From: Viola odorata
Lineage: Eukaryota > Streptophyta > Magnoliopsida > Malpighiales > Violaceae
Direction of reading: 5' to 3'
DNA length: 64,000 bases
Assembly: GCA_963691705.1 (NCBI GenBank)
Contig: OY829540.1
Location: 68,930,367 to 68,994,366, forward strand
Part shown: piece after piece, positions 10,118 through 19,434 of the stretch
How the letters are laid out: every line of letters starts with the position of its first letter
Position numbering within the stretch: position 1 is the first letter of the stretch
Program-made: the position numbers and the translations under genes
The notes under the pieces: model-generated
Database searches by the model: none
What the model saw: only the letters and a program-made list of their open reading frames with translations
What the model was told of the DNA's origin: nothing

Positions 10118-12369
10118 AATGGTGCAACAAATGATCATTTCAGCCTTTTCAGCTTTCAAGCTCCAAGGTAACACTGATACTCTTTGGCTTGTTGATTCTG
10201 CCGCTTCAAATCATATGACAAACTCTTCTTCTAAGCTTCAAAATGTCCAAAAATATTCTGACTCTGGACAAATTCAAGTTGCTAATGGCAATAATATTCC
10301 GATTACTAAGGTTGTAGATATCACTCCATTCTTCAAAAATATTTTGGTAGCACCAAAACTTTCTACTAGCCTAATTTAAGTTGGTCAATTGGTAGATGAC
10401 AATTGTGATGTGCACTTTTCTCGTGCTGGTTGTGTTGTGCAGGATCAGGTGTCGGGGAAGACAATCGCGAAGGGGCCTAAAGTTGGACGTTTATTTCCGC
10501 TGCACTTTTCTATTCCTCATTTTCTTTCTTTTGCTTGTGCTCAATTTCACAATAACAATGAGGTTTGGCATAAACGTTTAGGTCATCCAAACTCTATGTT
10601 TCTATCTCACTTGTTGAAATCTGGTTTACTTGGGAATAAAAATGACTTTTCTACTCCAAGTCTTCTGTTTGATTGTTCTACATGTAAATTGGCAAAGAGT
10701 AAAACTCTTCCTTTCCCTTCTTCAGGGGCTCGTGCAACTAATTGCTTTGATACTATTCATAGCGATGTTTGGGGAATTTCCCCAGTTCCCTCTCATGCTC
10801 ACTACAAATATTTTGTAATATTCATTGATGATTATAGTAGGTTTACATGACTGTATTTTCTCCGTTCCAAATATGAAGTCTATTCTGTGTTTAAAACCTT
10901 TTTAGCCTATGTTGAGACACAATTTTCTACTTGTATTAAGGTGTTCAGATCTGATTCTGGTGGCGAATATATCTCTCATGAATTTCAGAATTTTCTGTGT
11001 GAGAAAGGCATTCTTTCTCAACGCTCCTGCCCTTACACACCACAACAAAACGGTGTTGCTGAGAGTAAGAACCGTCATCTTTTAGACATCACTCGGAGTT
11101 TATTAATTGAATCTTCTGTTCGTTCTAAACTTTGGGTTGAAGCTTTATCTACTGTTGTTTATTTAATTAACCGACTTCCATCTCAGGTGCTCAATCTTGA
11201 TTCTCCATATTCTCGTTTGTATCATAAGAATCCTGACTATGGTGACTTGCATACTTTTGGTTGCATTTATTTTGTCCATTTGCCTCCTACTGATCGCCAT
11301 AAACTTTCTTCTCAATCTGCTAAATGTGCATTTTTGGGCTATAGTATGTCTCACAAAGGTTATGTCTGTTATGATCCTATTGGTAATAAACTTCGTACTT
11401 CCCGCAATGTTTTCTTCTTTGAGAACCAATATTTCTTCCCTACTCATGTTGAGTCCTCCTCTGCTACTCCTTGCCTTCCTCACTTTGAGGATTTATCACC
11501 TTCTTTTGAGCGTTTTAAACCAGGAATTATGTATGCAAGACGACGTCCACAGCTGCCCCTTCCCGACGTTCCTCCGCCGCCTGAGCCTGCAGCTGTCCTT
11601 GCACTTCCTCAGCCTGCTCCTCGGCGATCTCTCAGGGTCTCTCGTCCGCCTGATAGGTACAGTTTTTCTGCTACTCTAGATACCATTCCTATACCATCTA
11701 GTTACTCACAGGCTTGCAAGCATGAGTGTTGGCAGCAAGCAATGCAGGAGGAACTTCAGGCTCTTCAGGAAAATAGCACATGAGATCTTGTTACTTGTCC
11801 TTCCCATGTTCGACCCATTGGCTGCAAATGGGTGTACTCCATCAAAACGCATTCTAATGGCACTCTGGATCGTTACAAGGAGAGATTGGTTGCTCTTGGT
11901 AACAAGCAAGAGTATGGGGTGAATTATGACGAAACTTTTGCTCCAGTAGCCAAGATGACTACTGTTCGCACCATTATTTCCATTGCTGCTTCTCAAGGTT
12001 GGCCTCTTTATCAAATGGACGTCAAGAATGCATTTTTACATGGTGATCTCAAAGAAGATCTCTACATGACAGCTCCGCTTGGTTTGTCCAACTCTATTCC
12101 ATCCGTTGTGTGTAAGTTGAACAAGTCTCTCTACGGGTTAAAACAGGCTCTTCGTGCATGGTTTGATAAGTTCAAGTCTGCTCTTCTTCACTTCTCCTTT
12201 GTGCAAAGTCAATATGATTCTTCCTTATTCCTTTGCAAGACCTCTCTTGGTTTGGTTGTCCTTCTTGTTTATGTTGATGATATTGTTATTACGGGATCAG
12301 ATCCTTCCCACATCAGTCGCCTTCAACAACATCTTCATGATTCTTTTCATATGAAGGATCTTGGTTCGC
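10023..12369 (+). pseudogene. pol: Copia pol, 5' part: protease, integrase and start of reverse transcriptase
   Basis: One frame carries the aspartic-protease motif DSAAS (about 10195), the GAG-pre-integrase and zinc-binding H-H-C-C region (about 10560-10710), the integrase core with DSGGEY (about 10947) and the PQQNGVAESKN glutamate region (about 11040), and reverse transcriptase through the catalytic YVDD at 12270-12281. It is interrupted by stops at 10377 (TAA), 10848 (TGA) and 11781 (TGA); the last two fall where the family has tryptophan. Reverse transcriptase is then cut at 12369 by the solo LTR. In the integrase motif the usual arginine after Glu is serine. Confidence 0.92.
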
Positions 12370-14245
12370 TGATTGCTTGCGGGTCGAGGACATCAAATTT
12401 AGTTGTATAAAAAGATATAAAAAGGGATACAACTTAACACTATCCACAAGGAACTTGTAGGTCGCGGTAAGAGGATCGTCCACAGGGATCTTGTTGGGGT
12501 TTTGTAGTCTTGACTCGACTTCCCCTTCACTGGAGTTGAGGGGTTTCGTTTCTGCAATTAAGATAACAAAGAAATAAAAAGAAACAAAGCAAAAATTAAG
12601 TAAAGAAGTAATCTTAGGTAGAAGTGAATCTTAGCTAAGATTGGTTGTGAACTGTCGTGGGGTAAACTCCTGGTAAGGGCGAATTCGTGAGCACTTTACT
12701 TGTTTATTCGATCATCGACCTTTAGATTTTCTCCTTCTCTCTCATAACTCTGCTATAGATTGGGAGGAACCCCTTTCCAATCCTACTTTCCTCCTATTCA
12801 AATCACTTGGAGGGTACCCCTTTTCCTAGTGATCCTGGCCAGTGGACACCTTGCTGGCTAAAGGGTTTATCCAATTGGCTGCTGGCTTGAGGCACATGCG
12901 TTTTCTCAATGGCATAGAGAAAGACAGAGTCTAGGCCAAGCTACTCCAAACTCGGAGCCCTAGGTCATCAATCTGGTTAGGCCTATATCGATTCAAGTTC
13001 ACTAGGTTAGCTGCCTACTTCGTCACTCCGGTTTCGCTCATCCCCTTTGTGACTGGCTACAAATTCGTCGTCTTGCCTAAGATTGATCGAGTCTTAGCCT
13101 AGACGGGAACCGGTTTGTTAAAACAGAACTTGAATCAATTACGATGAGAGGATAATTGGAACAGATCGGTCTCATGAATCAAACAAGTATACTCACTCAA
13201 CCCTTACCAAAAATTTGGTGTTTAGCTACTAGACATAATAATTAAAGAAAATAAAGAAATATCTAATGAACATGAAAATAGAATTAAATGCAAAGTGTTT
13301 ACAAGAACCAGAAGAAAAGAAGATGGAAGATCCCCTGATTGACAGCCTTCCCTAACCTTAAATAAGGTTAGGGTCCCCACCAATCACGCTCCTTTCCAAC
13401 TCATCACTTCAAATTAACTAAAAGATAGGGATAAGAATCCCAATTGTTTAATTTTAAAGAGCAAAATAAATAACAAGATAATGACTAAGTATTTTTGTTC
13501 AGATAAAATACTTCCGAGCTTTCTTCAAACGGATGTAACAGCCAGTTGGCTTCCTGATCTGATCCGCCATCCTTGAGTCCATGGTCAGCACGCCTCTATC
13601 CTGCGATCTTAGCTAAGACACGCGGCTAAGATCGCCATTCTGTCGCTCAAGCACCCATTTCTTTCAAAACTTATCTTTGCCAAGATTCCTCCAAAAGAAA
13701 TCAAATTGACGTAAAAATGATTGTTTCTGCCACAAACAAGGAGTTTTGAAGTGGTAGAAACACATGGAATAAAGAGTCAATCAATTTGTTTGTTCAAATA
13801 GAGGATAATCCTTCAAAGGATGCAATCTTGGATCACGTCTGATCCTCTCTAGCTGTCTCCAGCTGTCAAATCCACTCTTTTAGCTCAAAATCTCGTGACT
13901 CCTAGTATATCACGTTTCTTGGCAATCTTAGCTAAGATTATTTTGTCTTAGCTAAGATTGGTCGTTTGTCTGATTTTTGCTCCAAAGATAGCTTTTCTCT
14001 ATTTCCTCTAGCACAAATCCAGTTGTCATCCACACTCCAGTAATAGCATTCCAAGACTCCTAGCTTTGTACGTCTTTAGATCGGCAGTCTTAGCCAAGAC
14101 TGCGCCCAAGATTGATAGTTTGTGCTGAAAGCTGATATTTTCTTCATTTCCTTTAAAAGTAGATAGATTGACGTGAAAGGCACCATTTTCACCATAAACA
14201 AGGTGGTTTAAGGTGGTAAAAATGCATAAAAATAGACGTCAATCA
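12370..14245 (-). mobile_element. Solo LTR nested in the Copia reverse-transcriptase gene
   Basis: It begins TGATTG and ends CAATCA (a 6-bp inverted repeat) and is flanked by the 5-bp duplication TTCGC (12365-12369 and 14246-14250). Removing the insert plus one repeat rejoins the host frame exactly (1,881 bp, a multiple of three). Within its 1,876 bp there is no coding region and no direct repeat long enough to be a second LTR, so a solo LTR left by recombination is the best reading. The run ggatcgtccacagggatc (12473-12490) resembles the sequence near the LTR end of Tat/Ogre-like Ty3-Gypsy elements read in reverse; this family call and the strand are tentative. Confidence 0.85.
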
Positions 14246-14250
14246 TTCGC

Positions 14251-15107
14251 TTAGTTATTTTTTGGGCTTGGAAGTGGGTGTTGCTCCTTCTGGTGTGTTT
14301 TTACATCAACATAAATATGCTCAGGATTTGATTTCCTTGGCTGGCCTTCAAGATGCTTCACCAGTGGATACGCCTTTAGAGGTCAATGTCAAATATAGTC
14401 GTGCAGATGGCGACCTTTTACCTGATCCTAGTATTTTTCGTCAACTTGTTGGCAGTTTAAATTATCTTACTATCACTCGACCTGATATCTCCTTTGTTGT
14501 CCAGCAAGTCAGTCAGTTTATGCAATCTCCTCGTCATCTTCATTTGGTGGTTGTTCGCCGTATACTTCGCTACATCTTGGGCTCTTCTCATCATGGCTTA
14601 TTCTTTCCGGCTGGTTATCCCATTCAACTTGTGGGCTATGCTGATGCTGATTGGGCGGGTTATACTGATACTCGTCGCTCTGTTACTGGCTGGTGTATGT
14701 TTCTTGGTGCTTCTCTGATCTCCTGGAAGAGCAAGAAACAAGATCGGGTCTCTAAATCTTCTACAGAATCAGAGTATAGGGTTATGTCTACTGCCTCCTC
14801 TGAAGTTACTTAGCTTAGAGGTTTATTGGCCGAACTTGGTTTTCCACAGACTTCTCCTACTCCTTTATATGCTGATAACACCAGTGCTGTTCAGCTTGCT
14901 ATAAATCCTGTCTTCCACGAGCGTACCAAACACATTGAGGTGGATTGCCATTATATTCGAGAAGCTTATGATGCTGGTACCATTTCTCTTCCACGTGTCT
15001 CCACTGATATGCAACTTGCTGATCTCTTCACCAAATCTATGCCCCGTCCACGCCATCAGTTCTTAGTTAGCAAATTGATGCTTTTGGACAACCCAGCATC
15101 AATTTGA
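14251..15107 (+). pseudogene. pol: Copia pol, 3' part: end of reverse transcriptase and RNase H
   Basis: The frame resumes right after the solo LTR and its target duplication. It carries the reverse-transcriptase connection (YFLGLEVG, about 14255) and RNase H with GYADADWAG (about 14633) and the C-terminal YADNTSAVQLA region (from about 14868). A TAG at 14811-14813 replaces an expected tryptophan codon. The natural stop is at 15105-15107, followed by a polypurine tract (gaggggggA, 15107-15115) against the 3' LTR. Confidence 0.92.
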
Positions 15108-15115
15108 GGGGGGAT

Positions 15116-15320
15116 GTTAGTGTGAGCTGTACATATTTCCTTATCTGTTAAGCTAAGTGTATCTTCTAATAACTATAGAATATATTTAGCCTGATATTTA
15201 GGGATGTGAATAGCTAATTAATAGGCTAATTATTAGGCTGATTATTAGGCATGTACAACTTACTACTTCTATATATGAAAGACCTACCTCATATGAGAAA
15301 GGGATCCAGTAAATTTGACA
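15116..15320 (+). repeat. 3' LTR of the Copia element
   Basis: 205 bp, from TGTTAGTGTGAGCTG to aatttgaca, aligned with 8886-9065 with about nine substitutions and two extra blocks (gtgtatcttctaat and aagggatcca). Confidence 0.93.
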
Positions 15321-16046
15321 CAATATATAATCTCTTGGATCCCAGAACTCTAAAAGTGTTTAAAAATTTCTTATTCAGAAAATTATCTACAAACCCAACT
15401 CAGACCAGCTAACAGAAAATGGGATGTGTTCACATAAGTTTCCCCTTAGGCATGTACTTCACCATCAAACAAGGAACAACAAAGGATTTTTTGAGCTATC
15501 TTTACCTGAATTATACTATTTGTTTAAGAACAGAAAGAAAGGAGGGAATTCACAATCATAAGCGTTATACAACAATGGCACTTCAACTATTCAAACATCA
15601 TATTCCTCCTGGAAATTTGTCCATAATCAAACTCAAAAATAAACACAAAATTTAGGGACTTGAACAGTTGACCAAACGCAAGGATTATAGCAAATTGAAT
15701 CATAAACAGCAAAAACAAAAGATACCCATCAACGGACCAAATAAAAATGACTAATTCGCCAAGTACAAAAGGGAAAGCCGCTTCCGTTGCACAAGTAGGC
15801 TACTCATACTAGAAGAGAATAATAACCAGCAATCAACAACAACAACCACCTTGGATGACGATGAGGACGTCTCAAGTTGCCGAAACGAAAGATACGAACC
15901 GAGAGATGAGGAAAATGTGGCTGCAATTGCGATAGTTAGGTATTTATACTCAGAAAACCCGCTGCTGAGTTCTCCTCTCTGGCGTTCTCTCACGCCGGCC
16001 GCTGCTGCATTCTCTCTCGATGATACAGGGCAAAGGGTTGTTTTAG
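15321..16046. other. Distal end of the left duplicated module
   Basis: Matches about 32215-32937. It follows the missing 5' end of the MDAR pseudogene and may be its old upstream region. A short open frame exists on each strand in both copies but neither resembles a known protein nor looks conserved as coding sequence. No gene is called. Confidence 0.55.
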
Positions 16047-16262
16047 ACGAGAGTAATTTTGTAATAGTATAATTAATAATTTAAAAACTGATTGAAATTG
16101 AATTCTTCTCACTCATTTGTGCAAGAATTCTAACCTTTTTTAATTTTTCAGATTCAATTCGTAAAGAATTAAATTCTCTTTTAAATATCATAACAATCAC
16201 AAAATTTGTTATGATTTCAGTTACAACGAACTGAATTCATGTGTGAGTTCTATACCAAACAC

Positions 16263-17050
16263 TCTCTAAAGGAATTGTAAATTCCAGCTCGTGTCTTCTA
16301 ACCTAGACGATAGAGACCTGAGATCGATCTCATTACGAAAGCTCTAATTTCTATTTTTAATTGTCATTTATAAATAAGTTATTGTTGTAATTATTTATCT
16401 TATTTTTTATTTAAAAATTGCAATAAGGGTTGACAAGTTCGACAGTAATTGCTTACTTGTTGCCTTAATAAAAGGTGTAAAATAATGCGTTTATATCTTA
16501 ATATGTACTTTTTTAACCGTAGTTTTAAAAACCGAATTGGAAATTTCTAACTTACGTTTCCAACCGTAAACTGAAACCTCAAATAGAGGAAACAAAATTC
16601 TAAAGCATGGGATTCAAATATATACTCTCTCCGTCTCTTTTTAGTTGTCATTTTTTCAAGAAATGGTTGTCCCTATTTAGTTGTCATATTTCAATTTTCA
16701 AGATCATTTTTTTAGCCAATGACATAATTAATTTAAAATAATTTAAAATTAACTATTTTTTTTTAAAGAAAAATTAAAAAAAGAGTGGTTGATAATTAAT
16801 ATGGATTGTTTATTTAAAAATTACACAATAATTATAATTTAATGATTGTCTTGATTATCGTAAAAAAAACGATAAAAAAAAGGACAGAGGGAGTATATTT
16901 TATGATTTTGTAAGAACTTTTATTTACACATAAGAAAATCAATGTTTAGTGAGTTCATGTATGCAAATGTATTATTTAGTTAAGAAATCAACAAAGATGG
17001 AGTAACTTAGTATATATATAATTTTATTTAGGAAATCAATGTTCCCGGTA
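16263..17050 (+). repeat. PG-3'-end segment, copy 1
   Basis: Begins within the last codons of a polygalacturonase gene (ctctaaaggaattgta, then tcttctaacctagac) and continues into the same downstream flank seen after 22050, 34440 and 36760. It includes MITE family-A copy 1. The rest of that PG gene is absent. Confidence 0.85.
16625..16893. mobile_element. Stowaway-like MITE, family A copy 1
   Basis: Inverted ends CTCTCTCCGTCTC and CTCCCTCTGTCC (reverse strand) flanked by TA on both sides; inner sequence tttagttgtcat. TA target and CTCCCTCCGT ends point to Tc1/mariner-type Stowaway MITEs. Confidence 0.78.
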
Positions 17051-17244
17051 GACCTGTTCATCGGATGGGCATTTCAAACATCATAAAAATATATAATTTT
17101 ATTTTAAAATTAATATTTATAGTATTTTAAAATTTATTTAATTTTGTTATTATTTTTTTGCATCCTAAAATTTAACCGGGCGTGACTGAGCTTTAAAAAA
17201 TACTTAGACAAGCAGCCAAGAGTCTGAATCATTAAGCACACCCA

Positions 17245-17705
17245 CATAAAAGTACCTGCGGGGAAAGTTTTCTTGCTGAAGCCAACACTCTTCCAAGGTC
17301 CATGCAAGCCCACTTCAATCAATCTTCAGGTAATTAATTCTACTTTTTTTCGTTGACATAAGTAGTTTGACATTATCATTTTTAAAATAAAAAATCGTTA
17401 ATTCAATCTTTAGGTATAAATACGTAGTTTGCTTCTTTACTATAATAAAAAAAACTATAGATCTAGTTTTAAGAAAGAAAAAAAGTAAAGGCAAAAATGA
17501 AAATATCTTGTCATATTATTAATTAATTATTATTGTTGAACAAACAGATAGATGGATGCATGGAAGGGCCATGACATCCATAATTGGATTCGTTTTTCTT
17601 ATGTGTTGGCCTAATCGTTCGAGGGAATGGAGTCATTGATGGAAAAGGTGAAATCTGGTATCTTGTTTCAAGAGATAAAGTCCCAGTCTGGCCCATTGTA
17701 AGTTT
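17245..17705 (+). pseudogene. Polygalacturonase gene fragment (parts of two exons)
   Basis: Two exon pieces are recognisable by match to the PG at 37370: 17248-17330 (PAGKVFLLKPTLFQGPCK region, ending at a good gtaatt donor) and 17548-17699 (DAWKGHDIHNWIRFSY region). The second piece lacks the start of its exon and has a base change that turns VDG into VLA-like sequence with a stop. Its downstream intron resumes at 18262 after a LINE insertion. No other exons are present, so this is a dead fragment. Confidence 0.87.
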
Positions 17706-17756
17706 TACACTATTCTTAGTTTCTTTTTTCGTTTTTTAAATTTTTTATAAGCCATT

Positions 17757-18261
17757 CATGGTAGAAACAGGTCGGACCGGCTTAGAAACCGGTAGAAATG
17801 GCAAGGAACCGGATGAGTAAAGAGTTGAACCGGGTTAATGGAAGCCTAACTGGATGAAACGGACCCCAAAATCAGAACGAGCACCATCAAAAACCTTGGG
17901 AACCGATCGGACCGTCTTGAAAACCGGTCTGGATGATGATGAACCGATCGGTCAAAGGATTAACCGAACCGGTCAAAGTCAACAAGTAGAAAATTCAACA
18001 AAGCAAACATGGATTTGGTGCATCGCATTAAGGGTTTATTGTGTTCTTCTGGATGTGCTTATCGTGTTATTCATGTGTATCGGGAAGCGAATGGTTTAGC
18101 GGATGGGCTTGCCAATTTAGCTTTTGCGCATAGTCCTGGGTTCCAGTGGTTTTATGTTGTTCCTAATAGTTTAACCGCTATTTTCGGTGGTGACAGAGGA
18201 AGATTATCCTGATGTTGTTTCTCTTTAGGCGTTAAGCCTCCCCTTTTTATAAAAAAAAAAG
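17757..18261 (+). mobile_element. 5'-truncated LINE (L1-type) 3' end
   Basis: The 3' part encodes the end of the RNase H-like domain of plant LINE proteins (HVYREANGLADGLANLAF at about 18072-18125) and stops near 18210. It is followed by ggcgttaagcctcccc and a poly-A run of ten. The host is the intron of the PG fragment: the intron sequence on either side matches 38340-38500 without the insert. The first 240 bp, rich in accggt, may belong to the LINE or be another insertion. No clear target duplication was found. Confidence 0.72.
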
Positions 18262-18726
18262 AGAAGTTGATTAACTCGAATCTACGCGGTATTGAATTTT
18301 TTCGAGAGACCTAATGGGTCTAAATGTTTATTCTTAAAGCCCAAATCGAAAGGGTTGGGCGAGGCTTGACCCTAATTTAGAAAATGTGTTTGCTAATGTT
18401 AATTAACGTATTTTTTTGAAAGTTTAAATAGATTTACGTTCTTTTTATATATATTGGTCCATAAAATATAAGCTCATTTAACGATTAAAGAGTCGGTGAT
18501 GATTATTAAAAAAAATGTTTATTTTTATTAGTACTGTCAATTATGTAATTTCATCTTTGTTAAAAATGTTTGGTTTATTGTTAGATAAATAAAATTGGCA
18601 ATGGAAGGATTTATTTGCTACATTAGTGCAAATGTACATGCCCAATATTTTTTAAATTTGTTTCAAAAATCTACAATTTTTTTCCAAACTGGCATAAAAA
18701 GTACTTTTAAAATGGGTAAAAGTTAA
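18262..18726. other. PG intron remnant and AT-rich spacer
   Basis: 18280-18375 matches the PG intron at 38400-38500 (ctaatgggtctaaatgttta). Beyond that nothing is recognised. Confidence 0.6.
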
Positions 18727-19048
18727 AAGAATACCCTAAATTTTCATATTTTAATTAATCCACCCCTGGACTATTTATTTATTCAGTGACCTCCTAAACT
18801 TGTATATTTTTGTTTAATTACTCCCTCACTGTGAAAGATAGCTTACGTGACATGTACTCCGTTAATTTTTTTTACCACGTCAGCAATTTTTGTTTAACAT
18901 AGTAACTTTTTTAACAGAGTTTATGACAAATAAGCTATTTTTAACGGGGTAATTAAATAAAAATATAAAATCTAAGAAGTCATTAAAAAAAAATTAGTCT
19001 AATGTGATAATTGATTAAAATATTAAAATTCAGGATTTTTTTTAGCTT
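18727..19048. mobile_element. Possible MITE with diverged inverted ends
   Basis: The left arm (aattttcatattttaatta and following bases) resembles the reverse complement of the right arm (ttgattaaaatattaaaatt), and inner arms near tttgtttaattac and gtaattaaataaaa also pair. Ends and target duplication are not clean. Confidence 0.45.
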
Positions 19049-19346
19049 CTGAAAAAAAAAACTTACCTGGCTTTTGGGCCGGTTACCATTAAACAAATTA
19101 ATTGAATTTGACACAAATTGGTGGTATTTATTTTTCCTTGTTTTAGAGATTCTAAAACCTTTCAAGTTCGGAAAATTGGTTTTTCTTTTCTTTTCCAAAT
19201 GGCAGAAAATCAAATTTCGAGAACTTCCCAATATAAAGATATATTGGCAAAATTCTGATATGTGATGCATGGATCTTTATCTTTTTTTCCAGATCATACA
19301 ATGACAACTAGCTTTTGCATGGAGACCTTATAACAGCACATATATG

Positions 19347-19355
19347 TATAAATAG
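19347..19355 (+). promoter_or_regulatory. TATA box of the intact polygalacturonase
   Basis: tataaatag lies 80-90 bp before the proposed ATG at 19435, a normal plant TATA-to-ATG distance with a short leader. This supports the start at 19435. Confidence 0.6.
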
Positions 19356-19434
19356 ATCCATCATCAAATTGCATTTATCACACAGACACAAGAAAACCCT
19401 TCTTTATTTCTATTTATTCCTACTAAGTAGCCAA

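Larger units (their letters stand above)
8886..15320 (+). mobile_element. Degenerate Ty1/Copia LTR retrotransposon inserted next to the MDAR pseudogene
   Basis: TG...CA ends with the 5-bp target duplication CAATA (8881-8885 and 15321-15325); the empty site survives near 32214-32222 in the right duplicate. Order: short LTR, primer-binding site, gag, protease, integrase, reverse transcriptase, RNase H, polypurine tract, LTR. That order is diagnostic of Copia. The two LTRs differ by about nine substitutions, nearly all transitions, and two indels, so it is older than the Gag-only element. It is dead: a frameshift after gag, four in-frame stops in pol, and a solo LTR inside reverse transcriptase. 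Confidence 0.95.
1..16046. repeat. Left copy of the duplicated NLR-MDAR module, expanded by insertions
   Basis: After removing the two retrotransposons (1883-6947 and 8886-15320), this stretch matches 28658-32937 almost continuously: NLR 5' exon, spacer, MDAR pseudogene, and a flank ending with the shared bases tacagggcaaagggttg near 16025-16046. Past that point the copies diverge abruptly. Other differences are small indels and a segment of roughly 370 bp near 1390-1760 that only the left copy has. The duplication predates both insertions because the right copy has empty sites. The left breakpoint lies beyond the window. Confidence 0.9.

Noticed and set aside
15751..16072. Short open frames on both strands shared with 32647-32935
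   Set aside because: Frames differ in length between the two copies by stops and indels, with no recognised domain; shared simply because the segment is duplicated.
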